A stretch of DNA of 38,158 nucleotides, taken from contig JAUUZY010000008.1 of assembly GCA_030592015.1 (NCBI GenBank), positions 1 to 38,158 on the forward strand, in the 5' to 3' direction. A program made the translations under genes and the position numbers. This document shows, piece after piece, positions 25,313-33,065 of the stretch. The notes under the pieces are model-generated. The model was not told where the DNA came from. It ran no database searches and was given only the letters and a program-made list of their open reading frames with translations. This DNA is from Candidatus Peregrinibacteria bacterium. GTDB lineage: Bacteria > Patescibacteriota > Gracilibacteria > UBA1369 > LOWO2-01-FULL-3. Position 1 is the first letter of the stretch. Every line of letters starts with the position of its first letter.

Positions 25313-25765
25313 ATGCTTATATTCGGTCTTAACAATGAGGTAAAAGCGAAGGTCAACGAGGAGTATTTCGATAAATATGTGAAGCGCCTTTACAATCTGA
25401 TGGAGAAAAAGATTGATAAGCTTTTGTTTGATAGGGATGGGCAGATTGATTTGGTTTTGACTGATGATGAAGCTATTCACGCTTTAAACTTGGAATATAG
25501 AGGAGTTGATGAAAGCACGGATGTTTTGGCTTTCGCCTATCTGGAGGTTACTGAATTTGAGCAAGAAGAAGGCGACATAGTTGTTGGAGATGTTTTCATT
25601 TCTGTTGAAACAGCAAAGAAACAGGCAAAGGAAAAAAGGCATACCCTGAAAGAAGAGCTAGCAATTCTTTTTGTGCATGGGCTTTTGCATTTGTTTGGAC
25701 TTGATCACAAAAACAACAAAGAAGAAGAGGAGATGGAAAAATGGGCTGAGAAAATTCTACTTTAG
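25313..25765 (+). CDS. ybeY: Endoribonuclease YbeY (rRNA maturation)
   Basis: The 150-residue product has the YbeY zinc motif in LFVHGLLHLFGLDHKNNKEE, where the three histidines bind the metal. Upstream are the conserved DDEAIHALNLEYRGVDESTD and VLAFAYLE, then GDIVVGDVFISVETAKKQA. YbeY processes 16S rRNA 3' ends and takes part in ribosome quality control. I start it at the ATG at 25313, which lies one base after the stop of the GH18-like gene. Its TAG overlaps the stop of the convergent small gene by 4 bases. The length and motifs are typical. Confidence 0.95.
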   Translation: MLIFGLNNEVKAKVNEEYFDKYVKRLYNLMEKKIDKLLFDRDGQIDLVLTDDEAIHALNLEYRGVDESTDVLAFAYLEVTEFEQEEGDIVVGDVFISVETAKKQAKEKRHTLKEELAILFVHGLLHLFGLDHKNNKEEEEMEKWAEKILL

Positions 25766-26133
25766 AACATGTCTTCCATATCTACTATCTGCCAATCTGT
25801 TGAATAGCCTATTCGCTTTTTTAGTCCCAGATCTATTCGTGGAGTGTCCATTTTCTCCAGATGCTTTTGTCTCCCTGCTCCTGAAAGTCTATGTGTTTCC
25901 ACTTTTCTTATCAATTTGAATTCTGTTTTGTTGACTGTAAATTCGACCACTCTTTCTCGTCCAACTTCAAATTCTTCCGTACCTATTTCCGTATAAAGAG
26001 GACTTTCTTCATCTTTTGTTATCTCTCCTGCAGTCTCAATGCGGTCTAGGATCTCCTCAAAGAGGTCATCTTTTGCAGATGCCTTTGTGTCTGATATTTC
26101 TTTCATCGGATGTTTTTCTCTTCCACTACCCAT
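25762..26133 (-). CDS. Small charged protein of unknown function
   Basis: I do not recognise this 123-residue protein. It has no signal peptide or membrane helix. It is rich in Glu, Lys, Asp and Arg, with an N-terminal helical acidic part (DDLFEEILDRIETAGEITKD), a beta-like middle (ERVVEFTVNKTEFKLIRKV) and a basic/polar end. It is convergent with ybeY (4-base overlap at the stops) and divergent from the methyltransferase gene, 69 bases away. It has normal-looking codon use and a plain ATG. It is probably a real cytoplasmic protein. Confidence 0.55.
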   Translation of the reverse strand: MGSGREKHPMKEISDTKASAKDDLFEEILDRIETAGEITKDEESPLYTEIGTEEFEVGRERVVEFTVNKTEFKLIRKVETHRLSGAGRQKHLEKMDTPRIDLGLKKRIGYSTDWQIVDMEDMF

Positions 26134-26202
26134 AGCTATTGATTAAATTATGGACTTAGTCTATCAGTTAAGTATGGTTTTTACAATTTTGTAATTTACT
26201 TT

Positions 26203-26811
26203 ATGAGTGTTTACGGAGCAGAAGAAGGGTACGATGTGTTTGCGCCCTATTATGATGAGGGATTGGGCTATCTGAATAGTTTTGAAGAGGGTGAGCTTTT
26301 TCATATGATTGGGGGACTAAAAGGGAAGCGGGTTTTAGATATTGGTGCTGGGACTGGGCGACTTGTGCGTGAACTTAAAGATAGGGGGGCGGAGGTTGTT
26401 GCTGCTGATATTTCAGAAAAAATGTTGGATGTTCTGGGTAAAAAATTTCCTGATATTGAAACTGTGGTTTGTGATATGAAGAATCTCCCGTTTAAGGATG
26501 AGGAATTTGACTTGGTTATTGCAACTTTTGTTATTGTTCATATAAGGGATCTAACGCCTGCTTTTGACGAAGTGTATAGAGTTTTAAAAGATGGAGGGAG
26601 GTTTATAGTTAGTAATATTAATCAAAGAAAGGCTCCAAAACTGAAGGCAGGTAAAGAGAAAAATTTGGTAATAAAATCCTTTTATCACATGCCAAAAAAA
26701 GTTTGGGAAGCTTTGGAGAAGTCGTTTTTCACCATAAAGAAGGAGGAATTCGTATATGATGGTAAGGCGTGGATAAATCAGATCTTGGAAGCTGAAAAAC
26801 GTAATTATTGA
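26203..26811 (+). CDS. Class I SAM-dependent methyltransferase
   Basis: The 202-residue protein opens with YDVFAPYYDEGLGYLNSFEE. The SAM-binding motif I is RVLDIGAGTGRLVREL (~43-58), followed by EVVAADISEKMLDVL and the motif IV-like region NLPFKDEEFDLVIATFV. HIRDLTPAFDEVYRVLKDGG is typical of Methyltransf_11 proteins. The methyl acceptor is unknown. It is a single gene whose stop TGA is part of a TTGACA sequence just before the lipoprotein gene. The TTACAA/TTGTAA dyad at about 26181-26195 sits right before its start. Confidence 0.88.
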   Translation: MSVYGAEEGYDVFAPYYDEGLGYLNSFEEGELFHMIGGLKGKRVLDIGAGTGRLVRELKDRGAEVVAADISEKMLDVLGKKFPDIETVVCDMKNLPFKDEEFDLVIATFVIVHIRDLTPAFDEVYRVLKDGGRFIVSNINQRKAPKLKAGKEKNLVIKSFYHMPKKVWEALEKSFFTIKKEEFVYDGKAWINQILEAEKRNY

Positions 26812-26851
26812 CAAGCTTTTCTAATTTTAATAACCTGCTCTCACACATTTA

Positions 26852-26857
26852 TATAAT
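26852..26857 (+). promoter_or_regulatory. TATAAT -10 element for the lipoprotein gene
   Basis: TATAAT 15 bases before the ATG at 26872, predicting a leader of only about 8 bases. A TTGACA at 26808-26813 is too far upstream to pair with it directly. Confidence 0.45.
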
Positions 26858-26871
26858 TAACATAGATAAAT

Positions 26872-27903
26872 ATGAGTAAACTAAAACTCACAGGCATTGT
26901 TGTGATGCTTTCTATTGCAGCTGTTCTTTCAGGTTGTAGCCTGAATTCTGAACAAACGGTTGTACGAGAAGGATTTGCCAATTTATTTTCAGAAGTTGAC
27001 ACTTCGAAAATGGATATTACTTTAGATTTGGCAGTTGTACCTCCAGCAGGGCTTGACTATGGTGCACTTGATATTGAAATGGTGATTAGTGGAGTAACTG
27101 ACAATACTGATATAAAAAATCCTAAGCTATTCTTGGATATAGCGGCTTCAGGCGCGGGGAATGGAGTTTCTGAGCAATCTGGAAAAGCTGAAATGATACT
27201 GGATGGAGAAGTTCTTTACGCAAACGTGTCTGAGATTTCTGATTTTGATGGACTTCTTCCGGCTGAATCTATGACAGATTTTATTGGGAAATGGTGGAGA
27301 ATTCCTTTCCCTGGCGGATCTATTATCGGGCTGACTAATGCAAGTGCTGATGATATTGCAGCTCAAGATGACAAACTTTTTGAAATAATGAGAAATACTG
27401 ACTTCCTGACAGAACTTCAATACATTGGTGAGGAAAGTATCTCTGGAGAAAATTCATTGCATTATTCAGGAGTTCTAAATCATGAAGGTGTTGTCGATTT
27501 CATATCTGAAACCTCTATTGAATTCAATGACTACACTCCAACTGAGTCTGAGATTGCAGAATTGAGAGAATCTTTGGATATGGTCGACCTAAATGTTGAC
27601 GTTTGGATTGGGCAGGATGATGATATTCTGAGAAAGGCAAGTGGAACAATGAAGCTTGTATCTCCTGAGGATGGTGCTGAAGTCAACATGGACTTTGTTG
27701 TAACTTACAGTGGCTTTAATGAGCCTGTAACTATCGTTGTCCCTGTAGATGCCGAGGAATTTGACCCACTATCTTTGTTGATGATGGGTGCTGGTGCTGG
27801 AATGGAAGACTTCCCTGAATCTGATTTTTCAGACTTGGAAGGATTCTCCGAAGCTGATTTTGCAGACCTGGAGGCTGAGCTTTCAGACTTGGGACTTGAA
27901 TAA
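26872..27903 (+). CDS. Lipoprotein, paralogue of the N-terminal domain of the SLH protein at 32585-34012
   Basis: The 343-residue protein has a lipoprotein signal with the lipobox VLSGC (Cys 22). The mature chain matches the first ~300 residues of the SLH protein at 32585-34012. Shared segments include VREGFANLF...DTSKMDITLD, the ELQYIGEESISGENSLHYSG block, and DVWIGQDDDILRKASGT. Such folds, like LppX/LolA-type half-barrels, often carry hydrophobic ligands, but that is inference. Instead of SLH units the C-terminus has an acidic tail with repeated DF.DLEGFSEADFADLEAEL-type units (about 315-343). It has its own -10 element and a strong terminator, so it is monocistronic. Confidence 0.78.
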   Translation: MSKLKLTGIVVMLSIAAVLSGCSLNSEQTVVREGFANLFSEVDTSKMDITLDLAVVPPAGLDYGALDIEMVISGVTDNTDIKNPKLFLDIAASGAGNGVSEQSGKAEMILDGEVLYANVSEISDFDGLLPAESMTDFIGKWWRIPFPGGSIIGLTNASADDIAAQDDKLFEIMRNTDFLTELQYIGEESISGENSLHYSGVLNHEGVVDFISETSIEFNDYTPTESEIAELRESLDMVDLNVDVWIGQDDDILRKASGTMKLVSPEDGAEVNMDFVVTYSGFNEPVTIVVPVDAEEFDPLSLLMMGAGAGMEDFPESDFSDLEGFSEADFADLEAELSDLGLE

Positions 27904-27920
27904 AAGCTAAATAGACATTT

Positions 27921-27957
27921 AAAAAGAGGCCCTCGTAACTGAGTGGCCTCTTTTTTT
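27921..27957. terminator. Strong bidirectional intrinsic terminator
   Basis: AAAAAGAGGCC (27921-27931) pairs with GGCCTCTTTTTTT (27945-27957), with inner CTC/GAG pairing extending the stem. T-runs lie on both sides, so it can end transcription from the lipoprotein gene (plus) and the nitroreductase gene (minus). Confidence 0.9.
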
Positions 27958-27964
27958 GTAGTTC

Positions 27965-28558
27965 TTAGCTCTGCCATTTCCCTTCGAATACGAATTCGGA
28001 GATTTTCTTTCGTTCTCTTGGAGCGTTTTCTCTTTTCATTAAGTCTTCTGAGAGTGTGGAGGAATCTCCCGGATATCCTATTACGAGCATTGCTACGGAT
28101 GATACTTCCTTAGGGACCCCAAGTATCTCTTGTGATTTTTCACGGTCGTAGCCAGCCATTTCGTGGACGACAAGTCCCATTGAAGTTGCCTGCAGGAATA
28201 TATTTTCTGCTGCTGCGCCTGCGTCGAATTCTGCGTGTCTATTTGGCTTACCGTTATATGCAAACTCTTGCACAGCGCATACTAGGACCATCATATATGC
28301 ATCTGCCGCCCACTCATTTCCTTTCATAAGTAGAGATGTCATTTTGTCGAAATCTTCCGGGTTATCCCTTGTTGCATAGATGATTTTCCATGGCTGATCG
28401 TTGAATGATGAAGGTGCCCATCTTGCCGCCTCGAAAAGTGAATTAATTTTTTCCTTTTCAATTGGCTCCGATGAAAATGCAAAAGAGCTCCATCGCTTTT
28501 TTAATAAGTCGTGGATTTCGTGATCCACCGGTGTTTCCTTTTCCGGATATCTGTTCAT
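27965..28558 (-). CDS. Nitroreductase family FMN-dependent oxidoreductase
   Basis: The 197-residue product has the FMN-binding arrangement of the nitroreductase family: KKRWSSFAFSSEPI at the N-terminus, FEAARWAPSSFNDQPWKIIY (~50-70), then GAAAENIFLQATSMGLVVHEMAGYD (~112-136) and SSVAMLVIGYPGD near the end. These NAD(P)H-dependent enzymes reduce nitro compounds, quinones or flavin. The physiological substrate is unknown. It is a single gene, ended by the bidirectional terminator and divergent from the metallo-hydrolase gene across 75 bases. Confidence 0.93.
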   Translation of the reverse strand: MNRYPEKETPVDHEIHDLLKKRWSSFAFSSEPIEKEKINSLFEAARWAPSSFNDQPWKIIYATRDNPEDFDKMTSLLMKGNEWAADAYMMVLVCAVQEFAYNGKPNRHAEFDAGAAAENIFLQATSMGLVVHEMAGYDREKSQEILGVPKEVSSVAMLVIGYPGDSSTLSEDLMKRENAPRERKKISEFVFEGKWQS

Positions 28559-28633
28559 AGGACGTGGATTAGTTATATATTCTGGCTGAATTATATGGAT
28601 TTGTGTTATTTTTGGATAGTAATTTAAGTCACA

Positions 28634-29284
28634 ATGATTAAGCAGATCTACATTCGTGGTTATGATAAAAATTTCTCATATTTCGTGAGCGACGGAAAGG
28701 GGAAGGATATTGCTATTGTGGATCCTGGAGATACCGACCACTTGATAGCTGAAATCAATGTTGGCGGGCTGAAACCAAAGATGATTTTGGTGACACATAG
28801 TCACTTTGATCACATAGAGGGGGTCGGAGCTTTAGTGAAGAAATATGGCATTCCTGTTTATATGCATAGTAATGCGAAGGGCAGAGTAGAGGCTCCTGAG
28901 GAGCTCATTCACTATCTTGAGGATGGAGATGAGATTGAGATTGGGGATTTGAAACTGAAGGCTCTGTATACTCCCGGACATATTGATGATGCGATTTGTT
29001 ATTATATTGATAAGGAGCAAGCTGTGGACGGTGTGCCAAAGGTTCTCACAGGGGATACTCTTTTTGTTGAAGGATGTGGAAGGGCGGATTTTCCTGAAAG
29101 CAATGTAGAGGATTTATATGAAAGCTTGAATAGGCTGAAGGAACTGCCTGATGAAACAGAAGTTTACTCCGGACATGATTATGGATCAAAGCCCGTCTCA
29201 ACTATTGGATGGGAGAAGGAATATAATAAATATTTTCTGGCTCAAGATTTTGAGGAGTTTCGTAATCGAAGGGTTTCGAAATAA
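28634..29284 (+). CDS. Metallo-beta-lactamase-fold hydrolase (GloB-like)
   Basis: The 216-residue protein has the metal site THSHFDHIEG (~55-64), the third-ligand region LYTPGHIDDAICYY, GDTLFVEGCGRADFPE and the late histidine in YSGHDYGS. The CGRADF segment matches the glyoxalase II / persulfide dioxygenase side of the superfamily. The C-terminal glyoxalase domain is shortened to a small tail, so a general thioesterase or hydroxyacylglutathione-hydrolase-like role is possible. Its last 83 bases overlap the convergent unknown gene on the minus strand. Function within the superfamily is not certain. Confidence 0.88.
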   Translation: MIKQIYIRGYDKNFSYFVSDGKGKDIAIVDPGDTDHLIAEINVGGLKPKMILVTHSHFDHIEGVGALVKKYGIPVYMHSNAKGRVEAPEELIHYLEDGDEIEIGDLKLKALYTPGHIDDAICYYIDKEQAVDGVPKVLTGDTLFVEGCGRADFPESNVEDLYESLNRLKELPDETEVYSGHDYGSKPVSTIGWEKEYNKYFLAQDFEEFRNRRVSK

Positions 29285-29816
29285 TTTCTTCGATATGAGC
29301 TCTTAATTCTAATAACTTTCCTAAGTGAAGTTTCTTTTTTTTATTGTCTTCAGAAAGAACTTGTCTTATTGAATTTGATATTGAAAACAACGTAACTTTT
29401 TCTGTAATTTCCAGCTCTGCTGCTTCTATAGCAACTGCTCTATTTTGATAAGCTGTTATCAATTTTATCAATCTAGTTAATTTCTTTCTTAATTCTGTTA
29501 GCAACACTGAATCGTAGGATAAAATATTATACTTAACAAGGTTATCCATAGCATTTAAAACTAAGCTAAAACCCTCAATGATTTCTTTATCCCAATGTGG
29601 AATATCATTCTCCCGATCACTTGCGAACCTGTAGCTTAACATCGAATGTCCAAATGAAAATTCTGCGTCTGCGTTAGTTATAGGCTTGTTAACAGACCTA
29701 TATACTTGTGTACTTGCCTCATGCAAAATTTCAGCTCTTATTGCTTCAAGGTCCTCTCCTGCATATTCGTATTCATCGACTTCCTCCCATTTAATAGTTT
29801 CCTGTCTTTCAATCAT
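29202..29816 (-). CDS. Unknown mostly helical protein
   Basis: I do not recognise this 204-residue protein. It has no signal peptide and no membrane segment. Most of it is predicted helical with heptad-like leucine/isoleucine spacing (SVLLTELRKKLTRLIKLITA; LHLGKLLELRAHIEEII). The last ~27 residues (ending NIYYIPSPIQ) are encoded antisense to the end of the metallo-hydrolase gene, an 83-base convergent overlap. It follows the PhnD-like gene by 6 bases, so it is likely the last gene of that unit. The composition and the tight spacing support a real gene. Confidence 0.6.
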   Translation of the reverse strand: MIERQETIKWEEVDEYEYAGEDLEAIRAEILHEASTQVYRSVNKPITNADAEFSFGHSMLSYRFASDRENDIPHWDKEIIEGFSLVLNAMDNLVKYNILSYDSVLLTELRKKLTRLIKLITAYQNRAVAIEAAELEITEKVTLFSISNSIRQVLSEDNKKKKLHLGKLLELRAHIEEIISKPFDYETPQNLEPENIYYIPSPIQ

Positions 29817-29822
29817 ATCGTT

Positions 29823-30767
29823 TTATTCCTTATCTTCGCTAAAGAATTTATCGTGAATTCCGCTTAATGACGTAAATATCACCCCAAACTCTTCAAGGTG
29901 CTCGTCTGTCTCGGCTTCAACCAAGCCCTCTGCTCCGTAAATATCTATCAAAAGTTGTGAATTTTCAGGCTCATTTAATTCCATCATTGCGCTTAAGAAT
30001 TTCTTCTTTACGTCAGATGGAACGTGTTTTCCCACTACGATAGCATGTGATGGCACTTTTCCAAGCTCCTGAACTGATTTTACCTTCTTTTGATCTGCCG
30101 CACTCAAAAAATTATATGCTGCGTCATGTGCAGCAAATGCCACCTCTACCCTCTTATCAATTAGCAGATCCAAAGACTGCTTGTATCCACCTGTGAATAT
30201 GTAACTGTGAAAAACATCATCTAATTCTTTTTGTAGTGCTTCAAAATCACCTGAGCTAGGAGTTATCAGCCCTTCCTTTATCAAAGTTCCTACAGGAAAA
30301 ATAAAACCACTTGATCCACTCCAGCCTGTAAAGGCTACCTTCCTTCCAATAACGTCTTTCAGGCTATTTATGTTTCCACTCTCCGCATGTACAAATACCT
30401 CTGCAAAGTAGAAAGTATTCCCATTTTCCACCTCGACCAATTCAACCTCTGCCTCAGACTGTTGAGTTGCGACCCATGCAGGACCTGCGTCCATGTATGC
30501 AGCATCAATCTTCTCAAAAGCAAATCCGTCAATAAGTGATTCATATTCATCCGGTATTAAAATCTCAACATTTACGTCCATTTTCTCTTCTAAATATGCT
30601 GCTAATCTATTCGCTTTTGGCATTAGCTCCTCCGCACTTTCCGCAGGTATGAATCCTAATGTAAATGTCGTACTTCTTTCCTGTTCAATGTTCTGTGTCT
30701 GAAGTGTGCACGCTGTAGCAAGAGCAAATATTGTTATTGCTACCAAAATAATTAAATATTTTTTCAT
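29823..30767 (-). CDS. PhnD-like phosphonate/phosphate-type substrate-binding lipoprotein
   Basis: The product has 314 residues from the ATG at 30767 (an upstream in-frame codon at 30788 lies before a better start). The signal ends at lipobox ALATAC (Cys 20). The mature part matches PhnD-type periplasmic binding proteins: FTLGFIPAESAEELMPKANR, LAAYLEEKMDVNVEILIPDE, DAAYMDAGPAWVA, and the GWSGSSGFIFPVGTLIKEG ligand loop. Members bind phosphonates, phosphite or other small anions for ABC uptake, or feed histidine kinases. No ABC permease, ATPase or kinase is in the window, so it is an orphan here. It lies downstream of two SLH proteins on the same strand. A small hairpin sits in its leader. Confidence 0.85.
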   Translation of the reverse strand: MKKYLIILVAITIFALATACTLQTQNIEQERSTTFTLGFIPAESAEELMPKANRLAAYLEEKMDVNVEILIPDEYESLIDGFAFEKIDAAYMDAGPAWVATQQSEAEVELVEVENGNTFYFAEVFVHAESGNINSLKDVIGRKVAFTGWSGSSGFIFPVGTLIKEGLITPSSGDFEALQKELDDVFHSYIFTGGYKQSLDLLIDKRVEVAFAAHDAAYNFLSAADQKKVKSVQELGKVPSHAIVVGKHVPSDVKKKFLSAMMELNEPENSQLLIDIYGAEGLVEAETDEHLEEFGVIFTSLSGIHDKFFSEDKE

Positions 30768-30773
30768 TGGAAT

Positions 30774-30788
30774 TTGGTTAGGAACCAA
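30774..30788 (-). repeat. Short hairpin in the leader of the PhnD-like gene
   Basis: TTGGTT (30774-30779) and AACCAA (30783-30788) pair around three bases, ending six bases before the ATG on the minus strand. It would put a 6-bp stem in the leader where a ribosome-binding site normally lies. Confidence 0.4.
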
Positions 30789-30839
30789 TTACAGTTTAAA
30801 TTTATAGCTATAGAAGTCAAGAGTTCTGCAGCTTTCTCA

Positions 30840-32558
30840 TTACTGAAACTGTAACGATGTCGACCAGCGTTCGTCTAGAATTTTTCTCATTATTAATTCT
30901 GCCATTTTTCCACGGCTGATTTTTTCATCGTTTTCAGTGTTTGGAAGTATCATGTACAGTCTTCCTGCTTCTTCCAGATATGGTGCATACCATGGATCTT
31001 CATCTCCGGCTTCTGAGAACCCGAATGCTTCAAGGATAATTTTCAATGCTTCAACGTAATTCACGCTATTGTCTGGCATAAAATACCCATTTGGGTAGCC
31101 GTCAATTATTCCTTTTTCTTTTGCGAAACATACGTATGGCGCGAACCATTCTTCCTTTACGTCAGGGAAGCAATTGCTACCTGTTGCTTGTCCCGGGTAT
31201 GCCGCTTCAACTATTATTTTTGTGAATTCTGCACGGTTGATTTTATTGTCAGGCTTGTATGTCCCATCATCATATCCATCTACGATTCCTTCGTCTTTCA
31301 CAAACTCTATTGCGTTTGCATATACATGTCCTGCGATGTCTGGGAAGGCTGCATTTGACTCGACTCCGCCGCCGAGTAGTCCCATTATTTTAAACTCTGT
31401 GAGGGCTGTGTCGTCATAGCTTGATCCCGGATATACTTCTAAAATTTCTAATCTTGCTGAGTCGACTCCTGTGATTTTTTCGTCCAGCATTATTTCTTGG
31501 TAAGAATTGTAGTCTGCCAGTTCAACCATCTGCTCTGTTCCATCTGAAAAAGTGAGTAGAGCTTTTTTGATACGATTATTTTCCGCCCAAATTTCATCAT
31601 CAGTTCCGTAACCATTATGTATTCCAATTTTTTCATATGTTTTTTCTATATCTAGATATTCAATATCCAGCCATTCTCCTACCCCTGAACCATCAACTCC
31701 TTCCACCCATGCCGTGTCCAACTGACTGTCATATGCCAAACATGGATAATAGACCAACGCTCCATCCTGTGTGCTTTCCTGTGCCAGACTTGAAGATGCA
31801 CTTTCTGCGCTTTCTCCAGGAGCAACCATACAGAAAAATGGTGCCTCGTCTGGCCCCCAATATCGTATTTCAATATTATGATCTTCAGTTGGCTCTATGT
31901 TTTCAAAATGCCAGTTTAGAGTGTTCATTTCTCTATCGAATGTGAATCCTTCCGGCTGTATAAGTGTGAGATCATAGACGCTGATGTCGTCTTCGAATTG
32001 AACTTCTATATCTATTCTTTCAATGTCACCTTTCCAAGTTGCTCCGGTTTCCAGGATGTAATAAAACCAAGCTCCTGTTTTGTACTGTGAATGAGTTACG
32101 TCGTATGTGTTTTTTATTTCTTTTTTCTCGAACGGCTCGAAAGTAAGTTCTGACACGTACCAACTTGTAGTGTTGTAGTCTACTTCTTCTCCCAATTCGA
32201 ATACAGAATCGATTATCTCTCCATTTTCGTATGTTGCGAAATCTGTAAGTCTGGAATTATTGTATTCGTCGTCCGGGTCTGTACAGTCCCAATCTTGGCA
32301 TAATTCCGGGAATCCCATTGTAACATCCACCTCTGAATCCGATGTGTTTTCAAATTGGTATATAACTTCCACTGATGTGTAATTGTCGTTGTACACTGTC
32401 ATAAATATATCCTCTTCAATCATTCGAATGTCCGGACTTTCAGATAGTGGTTCCGGCGTGTTTCCTGATCCTCCAAGCCATGCTTCGTCTGCAAATGCTG
32501 TTGACATAGACAGCAAGGTTATCGCTAATACTGCGAACAATGATGTAATTCTTTTCAT
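30840..32558 (-). CDS. SLH protein with N-terminal beta-sandwich and discoidin-like glycan-binding domain
   Basis: The 572-residue exported protein has a signal peptide ending at AFA (residue ~23). Residues ~24-240 form a beta-rich ectodomain (EDIFMTVYNDNYTSVEVIYQ, NWHFENIEPTEDHNIEIRYW), possibly DUF4424-like. Residues ~250-395 look like a discoidin/NADase-type glycan-binding domain: YDSQLDTAWVEGVDGSGVGE, WLDIEYLDI, IGIHNGY, then LEVYPGSSYDDTALTEFKIM. Three SLH units fill ~405-572, including NCFPDVKEEWFAPYVCFAKE with a Cys pair. This SLH cassette is almost the same as that of the next gene upstream. It probably binds glycans while anchored to the cell wall. It is 26 bases after the previous stop in the same unit. 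Confidence 0.83.
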   Translation of the reverse strand: MKRITSLFAVLAITLLSMSTAFADEAWLGGSGNTPEPLSESPDIRMIEEDIFMTVYNDNYTSVEVIYQFENTSDSEVDVTMGFPELCQDWDCTDPDDEYNNSRLTDFATYENGEIIDSVFELGEEVDYNTTSWYVSELTFEPFEKKEIKNTYDVTHSQYKTGAWFYYILETGATWKGDIERIDIEVQFEDDISVYDLTLIQPEGFTFDREMNTLNWHFENIEPTEDHNIEIRYWGPDEAPFFCMVAPGESAESASSSLAQESTQDGALVYYPCLAYDSQLDTAWVEGVDGSGVGEWLDIEYLDIEKTYEKIGIHNGYGTDDEIWAENNRIKKALLTFSDGTEQMVELADYNSYQEIMLDEKITGVDSARLEILEVYPGSSYDDTALTEFKIMGLLGGGVESNAAFPDIAGHVYANAIEFVKDEGIVDGYDDGTYKPDNKINRAEFTKIIVEAAYPGQATGSNCFPDVKEEWFAPYVCFAKEKGIIDGYPNGYFMPDNSVNYVEALKIILEAFGFSEAGDEDPWYAPYLEEAGRLYMILPNTENDEKISRGKMAELIMRKILDERWSTSLQFQ

Positions 32559-33065
32559 TTTTATTGGGGGTTAGTTTTTTGAGATTAGTTTCCTGCTGTT
32601 GTTCTCATTATTAATTCTGCCATTTTTCCACGGCTTATTAGTTCAGCATTTTCGCTTCCCTGTATATGGATTCCCCATGCTTTTGCCTCTTCCAAGTAAG
32701 GGGCATACCATGCAGCTCCGTCTTCTACCGCCTCAAATCCGAATGCTTCCATAATTATTTTTAATGACTCAACATAATTTACATAATCAGCAGGCCTAAA
32801 TGTACCATCAGGATAGCCATCGATTATTCCCTTTTCTGCAGCAAAACAAACATATGGAGCGAACCATTCTTCTTTTACATCAGGGAAACAGTTGGAGCCT
32901 GTAGCTTGTCCTGGGTATACTGCTTCTACAATAATTTTTGTGAATTCTGCACGATTGATTTGTTTGTCAGGCTTGTATGTCCCGTCAGGGTATCCGTCCA
33001 CTACTCCTCTTAAATATACGAATTCAATAGCCTCCTCATATTCCTGCCCTGCGACGTCAGGGAAA
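30900..33065 (-). repeat. Recently duplicated SLH cassette in two adjacent genes
   Basis: About 450 bases encoding three SLH units occur in both 30840-32558 and 32585-34012. Long identical peptide stretches (INRAEFTKIIVEA, YPGQATGSNCFPDVKEEWFA, ISRGKMAELIMR) are matched by very similar DNA, for example the segment around 30888-30920 versus 32605-32640. The two signal peptides also match, but the ectodomains differ, so only the ends are shared. Confidence 0.75.

Noticed and set aside
26808-26836. TTGACA with TAACCT as the lipoprotein promoter
   Set aside because: The -35 is perfect and the spacing is 17, but the -10 is poor; the TATAAT at 26852-26857 is closer to consensus and gives a leader like those of other genes here.
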